Positions 1 through 8,407 of a DNA stretch of 64,000 bases are shown one piece after another. The notes beneath the pieces were generated by a model. That model worked only from the letters and a program-made list of their open reading frames with translations, was not told where the DNA came from and did no database searches. The position numbers and the translations under genes are program-made. The stretch's first letter is position 1, and every line of letters starts with the position of its first letter. The stretch covers positions 1 through 64,000 of the forward strand of contig NZ_JAJDOO010000018.1 in assembly GCF_020595055.1 (NCBI RefSeq). The letters are read 5' to 3'. The DNA comes from Desulfosporosinus shakirovi. Its GTDB lineage: Bacteria; Bacillota; Desulfitobacteriia; Desulfitobacteriales; Desulfitobacteriaceae.

Positions 1-189
1 GATCAGTATAGCCGCAGCGTGCTTGTATAATCAACGAACCAAGGGCTATGCGAACTGGTTTAGCAACATTACCTCGGTCACTAGGAAACAGGCATTAAAA
101 AATGGACCTTTCTATCTTTTTTAATTCCTACGATTATCGGATTTAGTGCCTGCTTCATTCTTACTAAAGCGGTCGATTCCTCGGCTTAG
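1..189 (+). pseudogene. Possible 3' end of a membrane-protein gene, frameshifted
   Basis: One reading frame ends at a TAG at 187-189 and encodes a hydrophobic tail (TFLSFLIPTIIGFSACFILT). It is closed by a stop just upstream, while a second frame is open from position 2 to about 120, so the two would have to be joined by a frameshift. The joined sequence has a weak flavour of the last helix of a FeoB-type iron transporter (an R-E-T-G-x-x-K-W-T stretch before a hydrophobic segment). That would suit the broken metal-dependent repressor next door. The fragment is too short to assign with confidence. Confidence 0.25.
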
Positions 190-205
190 TTTAACATAAT
201 AGACT

Positions 206-633
206 CTACACATTGGTTTTACTGGAAGACACTATGTATTCCAGTAAAACTCTATGCCATTCTGGGTTTTGATTTAGAGATGTGACGATTGCTTGGATGG
301 AGCAGATGGTAGCCTCCGAAAGATAATATGTTCCATCGCTTCGGCCGCAATATCGCAGTCAGTATTAATGAGCACCTAAAGTTCCTGTAATAATTGATTA
401 CGTTTCACTAAGAAATCGCCAAGTTTTTTTCCTTTTTCTGAAAAGGTAATCTCTCCATAGCGTTGATAATAAATATACTGGCCATTTTTCAATTTGCGCA
501 ACGCTTTTGTGACCGATGGCAGTGAAACCCCCAGTTTGATACTGAGGTCAGTGACCCGAACAGTATCTGACGATAAAGAAAAACGGTACTGCTCTTCTAG
601 ATAGTCCTCTAAACTGGGGGTGAGAATACCCAT
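206..633 (-). pseudogene. DtxR/MntR-family metal-dependent repressor, broken
   Basis: The first 85 codons give the N-terminal winged helix of a DtxR/MntR-type repressor (MGILTPSLEDYLEEQYRF, then VSLPSVTKALRKLKNGQYI). A TAG at 376-378 follows LLQEL. Translation past it in the same frame still looks like the family (VLINTDCDIAAEAMEHII), and one frame away the homology resumes (LSEATICSIQAIVTSLNQNP) to a stop at 206-208. The gene therefore carries an in-frame amber codon and a later frameshift. Intact relatives are about 120-220 residues and repress metal-uptake genes when Mn2+ or Fe2+ is bound. A sequencing error could explain one lesion but hardly both. A truncated DNA-binding domain might still be expressed. 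Confidence 0.7.
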
Positions 634-899
634 TGCTACTCCTTTTTAAAGGTCGTTTTTAATACTTATGCAATATTGCCTTAAAACTTTCCAACTCTCT
701 AAGGAATACCTGGTTTTACTAATTGCAACTATACTGCCAGAATGTATAACACCTATAAAAGCTTTCTCCCCAAAATTAATGATGAGTTTTTTCTGTTAAT
801 TATGAGACAACCTAAATTATTTGGATAGAACCCTATAAAAAACATACACTACAACACAGACAGAATTAACGATAATAAGCTGCGGAGGAGGCACCTTCG

Positions 900-1601
900 A
901 TGTATAAAAAAGATGGAAAAACTATATCAATAGCTGTCCACCCTGAGCTTCGACGCATTTTACTCAAAAACCCAACTCAAGAATCCTTAAGTACGATTAT
1001 TGAATACCAGCTCTTTGAACAGGCCACTCCCCCCCTTGCAGACGACATCCTTCGTCTGTTACCTTCATGGGAACAGCAAGCCTTAGAAGGAAATGAGGTA
1101 CTAGCCAGACTTATCCAGTACATGTCTTATCAATCCCTTAGTTCTATAAAAAACCAGAAAATTATTCAAGCTAACCTCTTACGCATACAAATTTTAGCCT
1201 CAACGCCCGGAATTATTTCCTTTCCCGCTACAGAAATTCAAGAAAACCTAATTAAGTTCTTACAGTCTTCTGATATTTTGGCTGATCTTCCAGAACTAGA
1301 GGTCGTATCATTTTCTGCGAACGAGATTAAGCCCCTCTCTTCCGACTTAACTCGTTTTCGGCTAACTCCACACAGCCGCCGTTATATTCAGAATCTATTC
1401 CACTCTGAAAGGCGCGAAGCTATTCTATCTGTATTGGCCCATATTACTAAGAGTTACCCCCTGCTATCCACTTGTCGTCAGGCCTATGCCCTTATGCTGT
1501 CGCTCGATAACCCTGAGATTTGGGGAAATCATCCTTTTTGTGTTCGTCTAATCGCCAATCGTTTTTGGGATAATAAAATAATGAAGACCATAGAAGCATA
1601 G
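900..1601 (+). CDS. Hypothetical protein, 233 aa
   Basis: An open frame of 233 codons starts at ATG 900, with a strong purine-rich ribosome binding site (GGAGGAGG, 884-891) eight bases upstream. I do not recognise a family. The protein is soluble-looking, with no signal peptide or membrane helix. It has an early segment typical of small regulators (SIAVHPELRRILL), a helical middle, and a C-terminal part rich in aromatic and basic residues. It is transcribed away from the broken repressor to its left and converges on nudC to its right, 16 bases away, so it is probably a single-gene unit. The ribosome binding site and consistent coding character support a real gene; no function can be assigned. 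Confidence 0.6.
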   Translation: MYKKDGKTISIAVHPELRRILLKNPTQESLSTIIEYQLFEQATPPLADDILRLLPSWEQQALEGNEVLARLIQYMSYQSLSSIKNQKIIQANLLRIQILASTPGIISFPATEIQENLIKFLQSSDILADLPELEVVSFSANEIKPLSSDLTRFRLTPHSRRYIQNLFHSERREAILSVLAHITKSYPLLSTCRQAYALMLSLDNPEIWGNHPFCVRLIANRFWDNKIMKTIEA

Positions 1602-1617
1602 CATAACCCTGCTCATT

Positions 1618-2436
1618 TTACTTGCTATCGCTAACTTGGCTAAACCAATCTATTAATTGCCGGGCTATACTTCCACTGCTCGGAATCAGCGGAAGTTGAT
1701 CGGCAGTAAACCATCGTGCATCTAAAATTTCTTTCTTGTCGATATTTATATCCCCACTGTCGTAATCAGCTATAAAACCTACCATTAGTGAATCTGGGAA
1801 AGGCCATGGCTGGCTGCCGAAATATTTTATGTTTTTGACTTTTATGCCCACCTCCTCTGCTACTTCCCTTTGAACGCACTCCTCAAATGTTTCTCCCGGT
1901 TCCACAAACCCAGCCAAAACACTATAAAAGCCAGCTTGAAAACGACTCCCCTTAGCCAACAATATTTCATTTCTCCGAGTAATAGCCACAATGATCGCCG
2001 GGGAAATCCGAGGATAATTGACAAATCCACAAGAAGGACAACGTTTGGCCCTTTCATCTATTTTGTTTTCTGTCTGTTCTCCGCACTGACTGCAATACTG
2101 ATGGGAACGATCCCAATGCATAATTTGATAAGCTTTTCCCGCCAAAACAAATAAATCTTCTGGCATGTGATCGAGTAAGCGCCGTAAATTACAAAATGAC
2201 GTGCCCTCCGGTGCAACAGTAATTGGAGAAAGTTCAGCAACATAACATGGACGTCCGTCCAATTGACCAACATATTGTCTCCTGATTGGTCTTATATTTA
2301 ACTTATCCAGATTAATATCAGGCAAAGCAAATTGACCATTATTTTCTATGACAAGGAACTTATTCCCTTTGAACAACAACCAATATACCGTTTCATTTCC
2401 TTCCTCTTGCCAGCTGAATCCTGGTTCAAAAAACAT
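1618..2436 (-). CDS. nudC: NAD(+)/NADH pyrophosphatase (mRNA decapping Nudix hydrolase NudC)
   Basis: The 272-residue product hydrolyses NAD(H) to NMN(H) and AMP, and in E. coli also removes the NAD cap from RNA 5' ends. It has the expected layout. The N-terminal domain is divergent. A four-cysteine zinc ribbon follows (Cys115, Cys118, Cys133, Cys136). The Nudix domain has its box at about 176-198 (GFVEPGETFEE then REVAEEVG). The NudC signature SQPWPFPDS lies at 208-216 and separates this family from other Nudix enzymes. Length is normal. It lies on the minus strand 56 bases downstream of the OB/HD nuclease gene, so the two may be co-transcribed, which suits a shared role in RNA turnover. Confidence 0.9.
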   Translation of the reverse strand: MFFEPGFSWQEEGNETVYWLLFKGNKFLVIENNGQFALPDINLDKLNIRPIRRQYVGQLDGRPCYVAELSPITVAPEGTSFCNLRRLLDHMPEDLFVLAGKAYQIMHWDRSHQYCSQCGEQTENKIDERAKRCPSCGFVNYPRISPAIIVAITRRNEILLAKGSRFQAGFYSVLAGFVEPGETFEECVQREVAEEVGIKVKNIKYFGSQPWPFPDSLMVGFIADYDSGDINIDKKEILDARWFTADQLPLIPSSGSIARQLIDWFSQVSDSK

Positions 2437-2492
2437 TCGGGCATCCTCTTTTCATCGCTAATTATGAGTCATATCTAATTATATATCCTCCC

Positions 2493-3422
2493 CTACTTTA
2501 GATAAATGAACCGTTCCATACTTGGAATATACGGAGACCATTCATCTTCTGGATGGTTCTCTTTAGCTTGCTCAAACTGATATAGTTCTGCATCCATGGC
2601 ATCTGCATAGTGAATCACTAACGCTTCCATCAATTTTGGACGCTTTGGTGATTGCCATTCATATTTCCCGTGGTGACTAGTAATAATATGCAACAACTTA
2701 GAACGCTGATCCCGTGAAAAACTTGGAATTTTAGCAATTTCCTCAGTTAAGAGTTCGATCCCTATGATAATATGCCCCAGCAACCGTCCTTCTGTTGTAA
2801 ATTTAACTCCCCGATCGTAGGAATACTCACCAATCTTGCCGATATCATGCAAAAGCGCTCCCGTCACAACTAAATCACGATTTATTCCGGGGTAGTGCTT
2901 GGAAATTCCTTCTGCAAGCTCTGCCACTCTAACACTATGCTCCCAAAGTCCTCGGAGATACGCTTGATGAATTTTCATGGCAGCCGGAGCTTTGCGGTAA
3001 GCATTTCCCCATTTCGGATGCTCTAAAATCATCTCCATTAGCATTTTGAGCTCCGGTTGGATTATCTTCTCTATAAGAACAGCCAACCGTTTTTCTAACT
3101 CGTCTGCAGTAACCGGGGAACTTGGTAAGAGATCAGATAAGTCTACATCCTCCTTTGAAACTATCTGGACAGCTTCAATTGTTAGATCAATAGTACCACG
3201 GTACTCAGAAGCAACTCCTTTGACCCGAAAGATGTCCTGATCTTTCAGCCATACAAGAACTTGTGGATCATAATTCCACATCTTCCCTTGAATCATTCCT
3301 GAACGATCTTGGCACGTCATGGAAAGGTATGCCCCTGGTTTTTGCCGAAAGGGCACCTCTTTCCATTCATTAACCAGCAACATCCCTTCAAATCGTTCCC
3401 CAGCTTTACAATCTCTCAGCAT
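2493..3422 (-). CDS. YhaM-like 3'-5' exoribonuclease (OB-fold plus HD domain)
   Basis: The 309-residue protein combines an N-terminal OB-fold of the nucleic-acid-binding type (about 10-95) with a C-terminal HD metal-dependent phosphohydrolase domain. HD-type ligands are visible: His162, the His192-Asp193 pair in ALLHDIGKIGEY, His250-His251 in TSHHGKYEW, and Asp275. This is the arrangement of Bacillus YhaM and staphylococcal CbfI, which trim RNA and single-stranded DNA from the 3' end. Length matches the family (about 310). The start is the ATG at 3422. Upstream to about 3640 I see no other gene. The exact substrate is inferred from the family. Confidence 0.82.
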   Translation of the reverse strand: MLRDCKAGERFEGMLLVNEWKEVPFRQKPGAYLSMTCQDRSGMIQGKMWNYDPQVLVWLKDQDIFRVKGVASEYRGTIDLTIEAVQIVSKEDVDLSDLLPSSPVTADELEKRLAVLIEKIIQPELKMLMEMILEHPKWGNAYRKAPAAMKIHQAYLRGLWEHSVRVAELAEGISKHYPGINRDLVVTGALLHDIGKIGEYSYDRGVKFTTEGRLLGHIIIGIELLTEEIAKIPSFSRDQRSKLLHIITSHHGKYEWQSPKRPKLMEALVIHYADAMDAELYQFEQAKENHPEDEWSPYIPSMERFIYLK

Positions 3423-3648
3423 ATATTAAATACTTCCTTTCTTTCACAGCATCTTTTATCATATCATAACAAACTGGGGAGACATTCAGTTGAAAAGATA
3501 TTTTACTAAGCTCTCAAGTCGAGCCTTGTTTTTATATCCCATATTTAGAACGTTCTTGGAAATAATAATAATAATAAAATTAAGAAGGGAACTCCCTGTC
3601 TTCGACTTTCTAGTCATATTACCTTAAGAGCAATAACAGGAGCCGATC

Positions 3649-3900
3649 TTGCAGATCCCAATATTTCTCTACATACATACTGCTGTAGCAATTATTTTAA
3701 TTGGGTTTTCCCAAAAAGTCTTAACAACTTTAATCATCAAGCATCGCAAATTTGGACACCTGCTTACCTTTGAGCCTACAATTGTTATTCAAGATGGACA
3801 GTTAATCATGAATAATCTAAAGAGAATTCGTTATTCCGTTAACAATGTTCTTCATATGCTTCGAGAAAAGGATATTTTTGATCTGAGCGATGTGCGTATG
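3649..3900 (+). pseudogene. DUF421 (YetF/YcaP-type) membrane protein remnant
   Basis: The frame from 3649 encodes a short hydrophobic segment followed by the conserved DUF421 core: FEPTIVIQDGQLIMNNLKRI, then a stretch ending REKDIFDLSDV. Full members are about 200-290 residues with three N-terminal membrane helices; here the first part is missing and the similarity stops near 3895. After that the frame runs on as antisense of a minus-strand HTH gene. It is therefore a truncated leftover, with a break point at about 3895-3900. The trinucleotide run (AAT repeats near 3563-3577) just upstream is not obviously related. Confidence 0.6.
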
Positions 3901-4110
3901 TTTAAGAGTATTTTTTTAGCCAATTCTTTTATAGCCCGTTCGAGGGTTTTACTGCAGACTTCTTCATCCCGTCGATTAAAGCGTTTGTAGATTTCGGTTA
4001 TGGTTAATCCTTGAGGAGTGGCAGTGAGCATGCGCAAAATCTCCATTCTGTGGCAACATTTTTGACGATTTCGCGTTGGCGTGTTAACTTATCCAAACTT
4101 AATCCTCCAA
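3852..4110 (-). pseudogene. Small winged-helix-type regulator, apparently frameshifted
   Basis: The 64-codon frame 3852-4046 reads MEILRMLTATPQGLTITEIY followed by a helix ending ERAIKELAKK, which looks like a helix-turn-helix. Just upstream another frame ends LDKLTRQREIVKNVATE, which would join naturally to MEILRML by a one- or two-base shift near 4046. I read this as one small DNA-binding protein with a frameshift, whose 3' end abuts the DUF421 remnant. No family name can be given. Alternatively the shorter frame alone is a real small protein, but no convincing ribosome binding site precedes its ATG. Confidence 0.35.
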
Positions 4111-4175
4111 TCCCTTGCAACCGAAAAAAGAAATGATAGAATAGATATGGCAACATTAAGGAGGTGAATCCACAA

Positions 4176-4496
4176 TTGGATCCTAACCTTAAAATGAGTT
4201 CGAATATGAATATTAACATTACACAGAAAGCAATGAAATTCCTTCAGAAGGCTAAAAAAAACAAGCTTTACATAAAGCGCATTGTAGTCACTCAGTGTTG
4301 CATCCCGCTCTCTACTCCCCCTGCCGTACGAAAAGGAAGGCCAAGGAAGCCTGAGAATTTTCACGAATTTATTTTTGACGGAATCACGGTGTATTATGAT
4401 CGCGATTTAATCCCGAAGCCGGAATTAACCATCGATACTGAAGGGCTGGGCTTGTCCGAACGATTAATGGTTTCTGATTGGGTTATTAAATATTAA
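4176..4496 (+). CDS. Small twin-cysteine protein resembling the CC/Se-motif (seleno)protein family
   Basis: The product is 106 residues if translation starts at the TTG at 4176, which follows an extended Shine-Dalgarno (AAGGAGGTG, 4158-4166). The in-frame GTG at 4164 lies inside that site and is unlikely. The protein has a central Cys41-Cys42 pair in VVTQCCIPLSTPP, then a conserved-looking basic patch (GRPRKPENF) and an acidic C-terminal half. The arrangement recalls the small CC/Se-motif family in which the second cysteine can be selenocysteine; both are ordinary cysteines here. The fold may be HesB/IscA-like, which would suggest metal or redox chemistry, but that is inference. The gene stands alone and ends in a strong terminator. 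Confidence 0.6.
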   Translation: MDPNLKMSSNMNINITQKAMKFLQKAKKNKLYIKRIVVTQCCIPLSTPPAVRKGRPRKPENFHEFIFDGITVYYDRDLIPKPELTIDTEGLGLSERLMVSDWVIKY

Positions 4497-4520
4497 AGTC
4501 GGCCTTTGGCCGACTTTTTT
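4496..4520 (+). terminator. Rho-independent terminator of the twin-cysteine gene
   Basis: A perfect GC-rich hairpin (AAGTCGGCC, loop TTT, GGCCGACTT) is followed by a run of T and overlaps the stop codon region of the upstream gene. Confidence 0.9.
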
Positions 4521-4556
4521 CATATTACTTTAGAAGTTAATCCAATTCATTTACTA

Positions 4557-5117
4557 TTATTTCAAGACTTGCAAACTCATCTTATAGTCGTAAATCAATT
4601 CATTAAATTCCTCTGGCGAACCGTTTTCACGAAGTAACTTCTGTGCTTTTTTTAATAAGTATTTATGTACTTCTCCCCTGGTAATTAGAAACATAATCAT
4701 CTTCTTCATATTTAGATCAACTGTCAGTTCCAGCTGTTGCTGATATAGACGAATCACTCTAGTTTCCGTCTGGATATCCATCTGCAACATTTTAACAACG
4801 TCGAGGCTTTGGTTAATCTGCGTAATTCCCCATAAAGCACCCTGGGTATTAACCAGAGTTAAGGGTGGTCCTCCCAGTTTATTAATCGCTACTGAAATCA
4901 ATTCCATATGTCCAAATTCTTCTGCAGAGAATATCCCCAGCAGTTCTCGAATATGTCGATTTGATATATTCGAACGTTGGTTAAAGTATTGTAAGGCTGA
5001 TGCCAACTCACTGCCAATTCCTGAATAATGTTCTGTCAGCACTTTTGCAAACACTGGATCTTCACGTTCAACGTGGATCGGATAAAACAAACGCTTGTGA
5101 TAATTAAACACTTCCAT
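4557..5117 (-). CDS. CotJC-like manganese-catalase-family protein
   Basis: The 186-residue product belongs to the ferritin-like manganese catalase family and is closest in size to the CotJC spore-coat protein. A di-metal ferritin-like four-helix bundle is indicated by acidic/His helices (AEEFGHMELISVAINKLGG at about 65-83, ETRVIRLYQQQLELT in the middle, and a later helix with RGEVHKYLLKKA). Intact Mn catalases are about 270-300 residues, whereas CotJC is near 190, matching this protein. It would contribute to spore coat or peroxide defence. It stands alone on the minus strand. The sequence AGAATCCTGCC in its leader (near 5130) recurs in the hairpin at 5263-5298. Confidence 0.75.
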   Translation of the reverse strand: MEVFNYHKRLFYPIHVEREDPVFAKVLTEHYSGIGSELASALQYFNQRSNISNRHIRELLGIFSAEEFGHMELISVAINKLGGPPLTLVNTQGALWGITQINQSLDVVKMLQMDIQTETRVIRLYQQQLELTVDLNMKKMIMFLITRGEVHKYLLKKAQKLLRENGSPEEFNELIYDYKMSLQVLK

Positions 5118-5262
5118 CCCACCCTCTATTTAAAGAATCCTGCCTTTATTATATGGCGATAGAATCCATGTGGTCACAAGCGACTGATAACACTTCTCTT
5201 CTGTCATTCATAAACTGCTCAGAGGAAGTGATCGAAAGCGTTATTACATTGTCCCAAAAAGC

Positions 5263-5298
5263 AAGAATCCTGCCTCATAATTTGTGGGCAGGATTCTT
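5263..5298 (-). terminator. Hairpin with T-tract on the minus strand
   Basis: Perfect 12-base arms (AAGAATCCTGCC and GGCAGGATTCTT) enclose a 12-base loop. On the minus strand the stem is followed by GCTTTTTGGG, so it can act as a second, distal terminator for the pur operon. The rest of 5118-5555 holds no gene that I can support. Confidence 0.55.
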
Positions 5299-5365
5299 AC
5301 TCTTATCGCCATGGGGCAAGATGTCATGAAACCAGTACGAGAGTTTAGTGGGGATTAGTCTATCA

Positions 5366-5402
5366 AAGAAAAAGAAATCCCCTCCCGTCAAAGGAGGGGG
5401 GA
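5366..5402 (-). terminator. Probable pur operon terminator
   Basis: On the minus strand a C-rich arm (CCCCTCC) pairs with GGAGGGG across a seven-base loop. A T-rich tail (ATTTCTTTTTCTTT) follows. It lies about 150 bases past the purD stop codon. Confidence 0.65.
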
Positions 5403-5555
5403 AAAGAAAGAAAAGAAGGGGAGAAAAATGAGAAGAATATATGTTAACCGTTGCAGTAACGGGTAATCATTACTAACTAATCTAAGTATAGATCATCCGT
5501 GTTACATTGCCATGAAGTTTGTGTGAAGAATATGTTAAACCTTATTATGGAAATT

Positions 5556-6863
5556 TTAGTTTTCTAACCCTTTCACGCCAATATCCCGTCGAAAATGTGA
5601 TTTTGGGAAATCAATTTCATCTACCAGAGCATACGCCTTCTCTCGAGCCTTTTGAAGAGTTTGTCCTTCAACAGTTATTCCCAAGACCCGTCCTCCAGTA
5701 CTCAGAAGCTGACCTTCATGAATTCCTGTTCCAGCGTGAAAGATAACTGCATCTTGACCACTCTCCAATGGCAATTGAATCGGAACCCCCTTTGTGTAAG
5801 CCAAAGGATAGCCTTCAGCAGCCATTACTACACAAACTGCAACTTCATTTTTCCATTCCACCTGAACTTCGGAAAGTTTTTTTTCTGTACACGCCCAAAG
5901 AACTGGCAAAAGATCTGACTTAAGTCGTTTCATAACCACTTGGGTTTCAGGATCACCAAATCGAACATTATATTCCAAGAGTTTAGGGCCCTGCTTAGTT
6001 ATCATCAACCCCAAGAAAAGTACACCTACAAAGGGAGTCCCTCGTTCTTGCATTATCTTAAGAGTCGGCGAAACAAGGTCGCGCATGACGATTGCTTCAA
6101 GTTCAGTCGTCCAAATCGGAGGAGGGCTATACGTACCCATACCTCCAGTGTTAAGCCCCAGGTCACCCTCTAAGGCCCGCTTGTGATCCTGAACAGGAAC
6201 CATAGGTAGAGCTGTAACCCCGTCCGAAAAACACAGTAAGCTAACTTCTTGCCCCTCTAAGAACTCCTCGATAAGCAATTTTTTACCTGCTGAACCAAAG
6301 TTGCCGTCCATTATTTCATCCACCGCTTGGAGGGCAGTCTCCAAATCCATTGCTACTATAACACCTTTACCCGCCGCTAAGCCATCCGCTTTCAAAACAC
6401 AAGGAGCGCCTATGGTTTCAATGTACTTTTTAGCTCGAACCGGATCTTCAAATACTTGCCACTCTGCTGTAGGAATCTTAGCGCCTTCCATAATCATTTT
6501 GGCAAACGACTTGCTTCCCTCCAACTGAGCTGCAGCCTGCGTCGGCCCAAAGATTCTCAGACCCGCCTCCTGAAAAGCATCTGCAATACCTAAACTCAAG
6601 GGGTCTTCTGGACCGACAACCGTAAGATCAATCTTCTCCTTAACGGCAAATTCCACTAGCCCTACAATATCCTGAACAGAAATTGGGACATTCCAGATAA
6701 CTGTCCCGGCATTTCCCGGTGCCACATATAAGCGTTCAAGTTCAGGGCTTTGCGCCAACTTCCAAGCTAAAGCATGTTCTCGTCCGCCGTTGCCTATAAT
6801 TAACACACGATGCTTCTTCACTGTCTGACCCCGCTTCCCATTTATAGCCTTAGAATTTATCAT
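5556..6863 (-). CDS. purD: Phosphoribosylamine--glycine ligase (PurD)
   Basis: This cytoplasmic ATP-grasp enzyme makes glycinamide ribonucleotide from phosphoribosylamine, glycine and ATP, the second step of purine synthesis. The N-domain begins RVLIIGNGGREHALAWKLA. The ATP-grasp core (about 110-320) includes KADGLAAGKGVIVA and NTGGMGTYSPPP, and the metal-binding FGDPETQVVM comes later. Length (435 as read) slightly exceeds the usual 420-430 because the first ATG overlaps the purH stop by one base (TAATG). A GTG 16 codons in (before KKHRVLIIG) would give the more typical N-terminus, so the start is uncertain. It is the last gene of the operon. Confidence 0.95.
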   Translation of the reverse strand: MINSKAINGKRGQTVKKHRVLIIGNGGREHALAWKLAQSPELERLYVAPGNAGTVIWNVPISVQDIVGLVEFAVKEKIDLTVVGPEDPLSLGIADAFQEAGLRIFGPTQAAAQLEGSKSFAKMIMEGAKIPTAEWQVFEDPVRAKKYIETIGAPCVLKADGLAAGKGVIVAMDLETALQAVDEIMDGNFGSAGKKLLIEEFLEGQEVSLLCFSDGVTALPMVPVQDHKRALEGDLGLNTGGMGTYSPPPIWTTELEAIVMRDLVSPTLKIMQERGTPFVGVLFLGLMITKQGPKLLEYNVRFGDPETQVVMKRLKSDLLPVLWACTEKKLSEVQVEWKNEVAVCVVMAAEGYPLAYTKGVPIQLPLESGQDAVIFHAGTGIHEGQLLSTGGRVLGITVEGQTLQKAREKAYALVDEIDFPKSHFRRDIGVKGLEN

Positions 6864-8407
6864 TAATGCTGAAAGTGCCGGCGATGTGTAAAGACCATAA
6901 TTATATTTAAGCGATTAGCGGCTTCGATAACCGAAGGATCATTGCGAGACCCCCCTGGCTGAACGATGGCACGAATACCCGCTTTAGCAGCCTCTTCGAT
7001 CGAATCAGGGAAAGGAAAGAAGGCATCCGAGGCTAGATAAGCCCCTTTAGCTTTATCTCCGGCCTGTTCAAGAGCAATCTTGACTGACCCAACTCTATTC
7101 ATTTGCCCTGCTCCAACGCCCAACGTCTGTTTATGATCTGTGACTACGATAGCATTTGACTTGACATGTTTCACAATACGCCACGCAAAATCGAGCGCTA
7201 CCAGATCTTCTTCCGTGGGTTTTTGTTCTGACACAACATCCCATTCGCTAACTGAAGTGGTCCCCTGATCGACCTCTTGAACAAGATATCCACCTTCAAT
7301 ACTTCTGGAAACCCAACCGGGCATAACCTTGCCCACGTCCCCTCTGCCAACCACAAAGAGTCGAAGATTAGTTTTAGCACTTAGAATCTCGCGAGCTTCC
7401 AGGCTAAAATCTGGCGCTATAATTACTTCATAGAAACGTTCTTTAAGGGCTTCAGCACATGCTGTATCTACGACACGATTAAAGGCGATAATGCCGCCAA
7501 AAGCGGAAACCGGATCTGCAGCAAATGCATTTTCATAAGCCTCAAGCGGTGTCTTGCCCATTGCCACTCCACAGGGGTTAGTGTGTTTAATGATCGTCGC
7601 TGCGCACAATTCAAATTCACGCACAAGTTTCCAAGCGGTATTCATATCTATCCAATTATTGTACGAGAGTTCTTTCCCTTGAAGTTGTTTGCCGTTTGCG
7701 AGGGTCCCCACTCCGGCTTCTGAACTAATATAGAAAGCTGCCTTCTGCTGTGGGTTTTCGCCATAACGCAGTTCTTGAACCTTTTGTGCAGTTATGCGAA
7801 GCGTCTCCGGAAAAGTATCCGGTGGTTCAATCTGCCGCTCTAGATACCCGGCAATCAGTCGGTCATATTCAGCGGTATGAGCAAAAGCTTCAGCAGCTAG
7901 TCGTTTGCGCATGCCCGCAGGAACATTCCCAGTTTCACGCAATACGCTTAAAACTTCTTCATAAGATTCTGGATTGACCAACACTGTAACCCGCCCATGA
8001 TTCTTAGCTGCAGCGCGAACCATAGTTGGCCCACCAACATCTATATTTTCTATGGCCTCCTCAAAGGTCACTCCAGGCTTAGCAATAGTCTCCCGAAATG
8101 GATAAAGATTAACCACTACTAAGTCAATATAAAAAATTCCGTTCTGTTCCATTTGTTCCATATGCTTGACACTGTCCCTCGCCAAAATCCCACCGTGAAT
8201 TAAAGGGTGAAGTGTCTTGACTCGACCATCTAAAACCTCAGGAAATCCCGTGACCTCACTCACATATTTCACCGGGATATTAGCTTCATCAAGTGCTTTG
8301 TAGGTCCCCCCGGTTGAAATCAACTCGAATCCTAAACCTACAAGTTCACGCGCAAAAATTACAATTCCCTTCTTGTCGGAAACGCTTATGAGAGCTCTTC
8401 GCTTCAT
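6863..8407 (-). CDS. purH: Bifunctional AICAR formyltransferase / IMP cyclohydrolase (PurH)
   Basis: The 514-residue product carries out the last two steps to IMP. The N-terminal MGS-like cyclohydrolase domain (about 1-190; starts RALISVSDKKGIVIFA, with TLHPLIHGGILA) is followed by the AICAR formyltransferase domain, which has LRYGENPQQKAAFY and, near residue 265, IIKHTNPCGVA with the His of the catalytic Lys-His motif. Length is normal. The start overlaps the purN stop by four bases (8404-8407) and the stop touches purD, showing tight translational coupling. Confidence 0.96.
   Translation of the reverse strand: MKRRALISVSDKKGIVIFARELVGLGFELISTGGTYKALDEANIPVKYVSEVTGFPEVLDGRVKTLHPLIHGGILARDSVKHMEQMEQNGIFYIDLVVVNLYPFRETIAKPGVTFEEAIENIDVGGPTMVRAAAKNHGRVTVLVNPESYEEVLSVLRETGNVPAGMRKRLAAEAFAHTAEYDRLIAGYLERQIEPPDTFPETLRITAQKVQELRYGENPQQKAAFYISSEAGVGTLANGKQLQGKELSYNNWIDMNTAWKLVREFELCAATIIKHTNPCGVAMGKTPLEAYENAFAADPVSAFGGIIAFNRVVDTACAEALKERFYEVIIAPDFSLEAREILSAKTNLRLFVVGRGDVGKVMPGWVSRSIEGGYLVQEVDQGTTSVSEWDVVSEQKPTEEDLVALDFAWRIVKHVKSNAIVVTDHKQTLGVGAGQMNRVGSVKIALEQAGDKAKGAYLASDAFFPFPDSIEEAAKAGIRAIVQPGGSRNDPSVIEAANRLNIIMVFTHRRHFQH

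Noticed and set aside
3560-3580. AAT trinucleotide run
   Set aside because: Short simple repeat in AT-rich spacer; no sign of function.
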